A DNA stretch of 9,291 nucleotides from an uncultured Verrucomicrobiota bacterium (GTDB taxonomy: Bacteria > Verrucomicrobiota > Kiritimatiellia > CAIVKH01), in NCBI GenBank assembly GCA_937996795.1, contig CALKUH010000026.1, positions 1-9,291 of the forward strand, in the 5' to 3' direction. Shown piece after piece: positions 5,687-9,291 of this stretch. The position numbers were made by a program, and so were the translations under genes. The notes beneath the pieces were generated by a model. That model had not been told where the DNA came from. It searched no databases and was given only the letters and a program-made list of their open reading frames with translations. The first letter of the stretch is position 1. Each line of letters opens with the position of its first letter.

Positions 5687-6585
5687 AACCTGCGCTCGTC
5701 ATCATGGCCGCCGGCATGGGCAGCCGCTACGGCGGACTCAAACAGATCGACCCCGTCGGTCCGTCCGGCGAAATCATGCTCGATTACTCCGTCTTCGACG
5801 CGCTGCGGGCGGGCTTTGGCCGCGTGGTGTTCATCATCCGGCGCGACATCGAGTCCGCGTTCCGCGAAGTCGTGGACCGCAAGATCGCGCGCGCGCTGCC
5901 CGTGGACTACGCGTTCCAGGCCCTGGAGGACCTGCCCGCGGGGTTCGCGCCGCCTGCCGGACGCACGAAGCCGTGGGGCACCGGGCACGCGATCCTCTCG
6001 GCGCGCCAGGTGGTGAAGGAGCCGTTTGCGGTCATCAATGCGGACGATTTTTACGGCCGCCCCGCGTACGCCGTGATGGCGCGCGCGCTTTCGCAGGCGG
6101 CGCTGGATTCCACGGAGTTTTTCCTCGCGGGCTACAGCGTGTCCGACACGCTGTCGGACCATGGCGCCGTTTCGCGCGGCGTGTGCGAAGTGGGCGCCGA
6201 CGGGCTGCTGCGCCGCGTGGTTGAGCGCACCCACATCGAGAAGCAGGCGGGCGGCATCGTGGCCCAGTCCGAGAACGGTCTGTTGCCCATTGCGGCGGAC
6301 ACGACGGTATCCATGAATTTCTGGGGCTTTACACCCGCGTTGTTCCCGCACCTCGAACGCGCGTTCGTGGCCTTCCTCAAGGAACGGGGCCAGGAGCCGA
6401 AGTCCGAACTCGCGATCCCGACGATCGTGGACCAGTTGATCGCGGCCCGTCAGGCGACCGTGCGCGTGGTCCCGGCGTCCTCCCGCTGGCTCGGCATGAC
6501 CTATCCGGAGGACAAGCCGGTGGTCCGCGAAGGCATCCAGCGCCTGATCGCGGCGGGCGACTATCCGAATCCGCTCTGGCCGTAG
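5683..6585 (+). CDS. Sugar-nucleotidyltransferase-like protein
   Basis: This 300-residue protein has the N-terminal nucleotide-binding signature AAGMGSRYGGLKQ (9-21) of sugar-1-phosphate nucleotidyltransferases, including the GxGxR and the lysine K20. KPWGTGHA (96-103) and the metal-binding NADDFYG (119-125) follow. SMNFWGF (210-216) and WLGMTYPEDKP (269-279) are conserved-looking C-terminal blocks; there is no left-handed beta-helix acyltransferase domain. It probably joins an NTP to a sugar 1-phosphate to give an NDP-sugar, feeding the epimerase and glycosyltransferase encoded just upstream. The ATG overlaps the epimerase stop by four bases (ATGA) and has a good Shine-Dalgarno, AAGGA, six bases upstream. 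The specific nucleotide and sugar are unknown, and no partner sugar kinase is next to it. Confidence 0.83.
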   Translation: MKPALVIMAAGMGSRYGGLKQIDPVGPSGEIMLDYSVFDALRAGFGRVVFIIRRDIESAFREVVDRKIARALPVDYAFQALEDLPAGFAPPAGRTKPWGTGHAILSARQVVKEPFAVINADDFYGRPAYAVMARALSQAALDSTEFFLAGYSVSDTLSDHGAVSRGVCEVGADGLLRRVVERTHIEKQAGGIVAQSENGLLPIAADTTVSMNFWGFTPALFPHLERAFVAFLKERGQEPKSELAIPTIVDQLIAARQATVRVVPASSRWLGMTYPEDKPVVREGIQRLIAAGDYPNPLWP

Positions 6586-6597
6586 CCGGCGCAGGCG

Positions 6598-7437
6598 TCA
6601 GGTTTTCCGCGGCAACCGCCGGCTGATGAACGCGTCGAACGCGGCGGCGGGCAGCAGCCAGTGGAGCAGGGGGCCCACGTAGGCGGGCGCGGTGACGCGG
6701 TAGCGGCGGCGCGGGCGGGCCGACTCCAGCGCGTGCACGATTTTCTCCGCCACGGCCTCGGGCGGCTTCGCGAACGCGCCCGAACCGTCGGACCGCTTCG
6801 CCATGTCCGGCAGCGAGAAGCGGGACTGGCGGGAAAGCGTGGACTGGCCCACCTGCACCGCGTTGCTGCGGAATTCGGTCTCGATCGGACCCGGTTCGAC
6901 GAGGATCACGCCCACGCCCGTGCCGCGCAGTTCGACGCGCTGCGCGTCGGCCAGCGCCTCCACCGCGTGTTTCGTCGCGCAATAGGCGCCCATCATCGGG
7001 ATCACCACGCGGCCCAGCACGGAGCTGATGTGCACGATCCGGCCTGACCCGGCCTTGAGCATCGCGGGCAGCACGCGATTCGTCAGGTCCTGCAGCCCGA
7101 ACACGTTCACTTCAAACTGCGTCCGCAGCGCGGATCGCGGCACATCCTCCAGCGCGCCCGGCTGGCCGAAGCCCGCGTTGTTCACCAGCGCGCCGAGCGT
7201 GCCGCCCGTGCGCTCCAGCGCCGCATGCACCCCTTCGATCACCGAAGCCGGGTCCGCGACATCCAGCAACAGGGCCTCGAACCCCTCCGCCGCCAGCGCG
7301 TCCACGTCGGCCTGCTTGCGCGCCGTCGCGAGGACGCGCCACCCGCGCGCGCGCAGCATCCGCGCCGTCGCGCGGCCAATGCCCGTGGAACATCCGGTGA
7401 TGAGGACGGAGCGATGCTGGACGGCGGGTATGTTCAT
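6598..7437 (-). CDS. Classical short-chain dehydrogenase/reductase (SDR)
   Basis: This 279-residue classical SDR has the cofactor motif TGCSTGIG (14-21), NNAG (86-89), the catalytic serine in HISSV (S138) and Y152-x3-K156 in AYCATKHAVEAL. PGPIETEF (182-189) follows. R40 after the second strand (LATARK) favours NADP(H). The C-terminal hydrophobic stretch AYVGPLLHWLLPAAAF (252-267) may touch a membrane or form the substrate lid, as in retinol- or 17-beta-hydroxysteroid-type SDRs. The substrate cannot be predicted. It converges on the nucleotidyltransferase gene with only 12 bases between stops and no hairpin there. It is divergent from the M48 protease gene. The ATG at 7437 follows a perfect TTGACA-containing promoter. 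Reading further upstream, to 7992, would run antisense through the protease gene and is rejected. Confidence 0.92.
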   Translation of the reverse strand: MNIPAVQHRSVLITGCSTGIGRATARMLRARGWRVLATARKQADVDALAAEGFEALLLDVADPASVIEGVHAALERTGGTLGALVNNAGFGQPGALEDVPRSALRTQFEVNVFGLQDLTNRVLPAMLKAGSGRIVHISSVLGRVVIPMMGAYCATKHAVEALADAQRVELRGTGVGVILVEPGPIETEFRSNAVQVGQSTLSRQSRFSLPDMAKRSDGSGAFAKPPEAVAEKIVHALESARPRRRYRVTAPAYVGPLLHWLLPAAAFDAFISRRLPRKT

Positions 7438-7444
7438 GCGCAGA

Positions 7445-7473
7445 CCTGTAGGCCAAGAACGGACGGGTGTCAA
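7445..7473 (-). promoter_or_regulatory. Sigma70-like promoter for the SDR gene
   Basis: On the minus strand a perfect TTGACA (7473-7468) is followed after 17 bases by TACAGG (7450-7445), a weak -10 box. Seven bases then lead to the ATG at 7437. The AGG inside the -10 box could alternatively act as a short Shine-Dalgarno. If the promoter reading is right, the mRNA is leaderless or nearly so. Confidence 0.45.
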
Positions 7474-7490
7474 ATGTGCGGCGTGTTCGC

Positions 7491-7518
7491 TTGCCAGACG
7501 CCATGCCGGAATTAGACT
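7491..7518 (+). promoter_or_regulatory. Sigma70-like promoter for the M48 protease gene
   Basis: TTGCCA (7491-7496, five of six consensus bases) is separated by 16 bases from TAGACT (7513-7518, four of six). The ATG at 7525 comes six bases after the -10 box and there is no Shine-Dalgarno. It faces away from the SDR promoter, whose -35 box is 17 bases to the left. Confidence 0.45.
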
Positions 7519-7524
7519 GTCGCC

Positions 7525-8340
7525 ATGAGCGTTCCTCGTTTCCTGCTGCTGGCCTTGATCCCGCTGGTCTTCTGCTCGTGCGCGACGGTCGACCCGGTCA
7601 CGGGACGCAAGGTGAACAACATGTACCTCATCGAGGATGACATCCAGATGGGGCGCGAGGTGCTCGCCGACGTCGTCAAAACGATGCGCGAGGAGAAGGT
7701 GCGCATCAACAAGGACGGCCCGAAGGTGGCCAAGCTGCAGGACATGGTGAACCGCATCGCCGCCGTCTCGCACCTGCCCGACCTGCCCTATGAAATCACC
7801 CTGTTCGAGACGAACATCGTGAACGCCTTCGCCGCGCCCGGCGGCCAGATGGGCGTTTTCGCCGGGCTCTATCACCCGGAAATGGGACTGGTGAAGGACG
7901 ACGACGAACTGGCCGCCGTGATCGCGCACGAAATCGCGCACGTCACCTGCCGCCACACCACGGAATCGCTTACGCGCGGGATGCCGGTGCAACTCCTCCT
8001 GCTCGGCGCGTCGATCTACGCGGAGGCGAAAGGAAAGGAGGACCTCGCCCTTGCGCTCGGCGCGGGCTTCCTCGTCTACCAGGGCTTGATCCTGCCGAAG
8101 TTCTCGCGCGCGGATGAGACGGAAGCCGACGCGGTCGGCCTGATGTACATGGCGAAGGCCGGCTACGATCCCAACGCCGCCGTGCGCATCTGGGAGCGCG
8201 CCGCGGCGCGCGGCAAGGACCCGAAATTATTCGCGATGTTCTCGTCGCACCCGACCGACGCCGACCGGGCGAAGAACCTCCGCAAACTGCTGCCGCAGGC
8301 GATGGCGGAGTACGAAAAAGCGCGTGCCGCGAAACCGTGA
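7525..8340 (+). CDS. M48-family zinc metalloprotease, probable lipoprotein (BepA/LoiP-like)
   Basis: This 271-residue protein begins with a short signal peptide (MSVPRFLLLALIPLVFCSC). C19 is the likely lipidated cysteine, although the lipobox FCS-C is not canonical. The M48 domain shows NAFAAPGG (100-107), the zinc motif HEIAH (135-139) and SRADETEAD (194-202), with E198 as the expected third zinc ligand. SSHPTDADR (240-248) matches the histidine-switch region of BepA/LoiP-type proteases. These act in the periplasm on misassembled outer-membrane proteins, and a similar quality-control role is likely here. There is no TPR domain after the protease part, so it is closer in size to LoiP (YggG) than to BepA. 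Its promoter lies directly upstream, and it converges on yceH. Confidence 0.9.
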   Translation: MSVPRFLLLALIPLVFCSCATVDPVTGRKVNNMYLIEDDIQMGREVLADVVKTMREEKVRINKDGPKVAKLQDMVNRIAAVSHLPDLPYEITLFETNIVNAFAAPGGQMGVFAGLYHPEMGLVKDDDELAAVIAHEIAHVTCRHTTESLTRGMPVQLLLLGASIYAEAKGKEDLALALGAGFLVYQGLILPKFSRADETEADAVGLMYMAKAGYDPNAAVRIWERAAARGKDPKLFAMFSSHPTDADRAKNLRKLLPQAMAEYEKARAAKP

Positions 8341-8355
8341 CGCGGCGGGCCGCGT
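8340..8355. terminator. Perfect hairpin between convergent stops
   Basis: ACGCGG (8340-8345) and CCGCGT (8350-8355) form a perfect six-base-pair stem with a CGGG loop. The stem begins at the last base of the protease stop codon and ends just before the yceH stop at 8359. Its position suggests a shared bidirectional terminator or transcription barrier, but there is no T-tract. Confidence 0.4.
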
Positions 8356-8358
8356 GAA

Positions 8359-9021
8359 TCAGTCAAACTGCCTGCGGAACGCGTCCATCTGCTCGCGCAT
8401 GGCGGCGAGTTCGGCGCGCAGCGCGGCGACGTCGGCTTCCAACTGGGCGATGCGCTGCGATTCGTTGCGGGCCTGAACCGCGGCCGGTTCAACCGGCGCT
8501 TCGGATTCCATCGATGGTGGCGCGCCAAGCAAATGGGCGTAGCGCCCTTCCTTCTGACCGGGCTGGCGCGGCAGGCGCGCGACGAGCGGACCCGCGGGAC
8601 GCGCCGCGAGGCCGTCCAGCGTCGCGAGCACATCGGCCAGTTCGCCCATCGGCGTGAACCGTTCGCCGCGGCTGCGCAGTTCGGCGGCCGTCTGCGGCCC
8701 GCGCAGCATCAATTCGCAGAGCGCCGCGGTGTCGCGCGCGTCGAGGCCGATCGTCTCCGGGAACAGGTGTTTGTATTTCGGCACGCGGCTGCCCGCCGTC
8801 GTGACCATCGCGGCGAGCCGGCGGTCGCGCAGCCGGTCGAGCGCGCGCACGACGGTGGCCTCGTCATAGGCGACGACCGGGTCGCGGTTGTTCTTCTGGT
8901 TGCACGCCGCGACGATGGCGTTGAGCGTGAGCGGATAGTATTCCGGCGTCGTGAGCTGCTTTTCGATCAGCGCGCCGAGCACGCGCAACTCCTCCGGCGT
9001 CATTGGTTCAGCGGTGTCCAT
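8359..9021 (-). CDS. yceH: YceH family protein (DUF480/UPF0502)
   Basis: This 220-residue protein is a clear YceH (UPF0502) homologue. The strongest block is GALIEKQLTTPEYYPLTLNA (16-35), continuing into CNQKNNRDPV (40-49). LRDRRL (64-69) and the second winged-helix region CELMLRGPQTAAELRSR (102-118) follow, then LPRQPGQKEGRYAHLLG (150-166). The family consists of two winged-helix domains, suggesting nucleic-acid binding, but its biochemical role is not established. Residues about 185-220 form a predicted coiled coil (LEADVAALRAELAAMREQMD), a common YceH tail. The ATG at 9021 is chosen; M7 is an alternative start. A TATACT -10 box lies seven bases upstream and there is no Shine-Dalgarno. Length is normal for the family. 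Confidence 0.93.
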   Translation of the reverse strand: MDTAEPMTPEELRVLGALIEKQLTTPEYYPLTLNAIVAACNQKNNRDPVVAYDEATVVRALDRLRDRRLAAMVTTAGSRVPKYKHLFPETIGLDARDTAALCELMLRGPQTAAELRSRGERFTPMGELADVLATLDGLAARPAGPLVARLPRQPGQKEGRYAHLLGAPPSMESEAPVEPAAVQARNESQRIAQLEADVAALRAELAAMREQMDAFRRQFD

Positions 9022-9028
9022 GGACGGC

Positions 9029-9055
9029 AGTATAGCGGACGCGCGGAATTTACAA
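9029..9055 (-). promoter_or_regulatory. Possible promoter of yceH
   Basis: On the minus strand TATACT (9034-9029) matches five of six -10 consensus bases and lies seven bases before the ATG at 9021. TTGTAA (9055-9050) may be the -35 box, but the spacer is only 15 bases. The -35 candidate lies within one copy of the ACAGACG repeat described at 9051-9062, so that repeat could affect yceH expression. Confidence 0.4.
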
Positions 9056-9062
9056 CGTCTGT
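9051..9062 (-). repeat. Extra copy of the ACAGACGTTG repeat
   Basis: On the minus strand ACAGACGTTGTA (9062-9051) matches the right stem arm of the neighbouring palindrome (9093-9082, ACAGACGTTGCA) at 11 of 12 bases, in the same orientation, 31 bases away. It directly follows an AAAAAGTTTTT stretch and runs into the yceH promoter. It could be a decayed half of a second palindrome or a protein-binding site. Confidence 0.5.
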
Positions 9063-9081
9063 AAAAACTTTTTCGGCGGCG

Positions 9082-9140
9082 TGCAACGTCTGTAATTTTC
9101 CGCCTCCGCCAAGGCTACGGCGGACAAGACAGACGCTGCA
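9082..9140 (-). repeat. Nested palindrome after the Gly/Arg-rich gene, REP-like or 3' RNA structure
   Basis: The outer arms TGCAACGTCTGT (9082-9093) and ACAGACGCTGCA (9129-9140) are complementary at 11 of 12 bases. In minus-strand RNA the odd position becomes a G-U pair, so the whole 12-base-pair stem closes. Inside lies a second hairpin at 9100-9123: CCGCC with GGCGG, a 3x3 internal loop, then GCC-AA-GGC. The inner hairpin, with CGCCAAGGCTACGGCGG, resembles a dispersed palindrome I recall from several environmental bacterial genomes. The structure starts six bases after the stop codon of the minus-strand gene at 9147 and is followed at 9068-9064 by TTTTT after a gap. It may act as a terminator or mRNA-stabilising element. 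Confidence 0.55.
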
Positions 9141-9146
9141 AAACCG

Positions 9147-9291
9147 TCAGACGGGGAGGTCGGGCGCCTTGGGGGGCGCCGGGGGCGTCTGGGGCGGGCC
9201 GTCGTAGCGGCGCGGGCCGTGTGAGCGCCCGCCTCCGCTGCTGCGTCCACCGCCGCCGCGCGGGCCGCCACGTCCGCGACCGCCACCGCCG
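9147..9291 (-). CDS. 3' end of a gene with a Gly/Arg-rich, Pro-rich C-terminal tail (partial)
   Basis: From the right edge, one minus-strand frame reads 47 residues to a TGA at 9149-9147. The first 28 residues are almost entirely Gly, Arg and Ser (GGGGRGRGGPRGGGGR and similar). The last 18 are Pro-rich and finish APPKAPDLPV. In all, 16 residues are Gly, 10 Pro and 7 Arg. Such RGG-box tails are typical of RNA-binding proteins, for example DEAD-box helicases of the RhlE type or RRM-domain proteins, where they contact RNA. The catalytic part is outside the window, so the family cannot be decided. A dyad, CCGTC-A-GACGG (9144-9154), spans the stop codon. A second minus-strand frame, open from 9286 to 9050 with mainly Ala/Arg content, is considered its shadow. 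Confidence 0.65.
   Translation of the reverse strand, partial: GGGGRGRGGPRGGGGRSSGGGRSHGPRRYDGPPQTPPAPPKAPDLPV

Noticed and set aside
7438..7992. N-terminal extension of the SDR gene through the protease region
   Set aside because: The SDR cofactor motif normally lies near the N-terminus, as it does with the ATG at 7437. The extension is antisense to the M48 gene.
9144..9154. CCGTC-A-GACGG dyad over the stop codon of the right-edge gene
   Set aside because: Five-base arms in GC-rich sequence are common by chance, and no function is indicated beyond the neighbouring larger palindrome.
9050..9286. Minus-strand frame of 78 codons at the right edge
   Set aside because: It starts inside the Gly/Arg-rich gene in another frame, runs through the palindrome and has only Ala/Arg-rich low complexity.

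Overview
This is a GC-rich window (about two-thirds GC by eye). Its genes are bacterial and Gram-negative in character: two lipoprotein-type signal peptides, a probable outer-membrane beta-barrel, a polyprenyl-type glycosyltransferase and a YceH-family protein. No gene fixes the lineage. Two palindromic intergenic elements and the apparent preference for start codons placed 6-8 nt after a -10 box remind me of Verrucomicrobiota/Kiritimatiellota-like (PVC) genomes, but that placement is a low-confidence guess.

Left part (1-1691). The first 53 bases look like the terminal repeat array of an IS21-type insertion sequence whose body lies outside the window. Then comes an apparently orphan pseudouridine-5'-phosphate glycosidase gene (psuG, 130-1020). 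It is followed by a clearly lower-GC toxin-antitoxin pair, a PF09720-type antitoxin (1110-1343) overlapping a RelE/ParE-type toxin (1340-1645). The pair is probably acquired.

Middle left, minus strand (1692-3544). A two-gene envelope operon reads leftward: a probable outer-membrane beta-barrel protein (2783-3544) and an M23 (LytM-type) peptidase lipoprotein (1692-2783), joined by a TGATG stop/start overlap. A recognisable sigma70-type promoter lies just before the first gene. The divergent intergenic region also holds a REP-like palindrome.

Middle, plus strand (3802-6585). Three overlapping genes form a sugar/glycosylation operon: a membrane GT2 glycosyltransferase of the dolichyl/undecaprenyl-phosphate type, an extended-SDR nucleotide-sugar epimerase/dehydratase, and a sugar-nucleotidyltransferase-like protein. 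The likely logic is activation of a sugar, modification of the nucleotide sugar and transfer to a lipid carrier. The actual sugar cannot be read from the sequence.

Right part (6598-9291). A classical SDR oxidoreductase (minus) and an M48 metalloprotease lipoprotein (plus) are divergently transcribed from back-to-back promoters in an 87-bp gap. The protease gene converges on a yceH gene (minus) with a perfect small hairpin between them. At the right edge is the 3' end of a minus-strand gene encoding a Gly/Arg-rich then Pro-rich tail. It is followed by a nested palindrome that would fold into a completely paired stem, with one G-U wobble, in that gene's transcript.

The most notable signals are not the genes, which belong to known families. 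They are the IS21-like end beside an orphan psuG, four promoters whose -10 boxes sit only 6-8 nt before the start codon (suggesting leaderless mRNAs), and the structured repeat at 9051-9140. I did not find a convincing undescribed multi-gene system.
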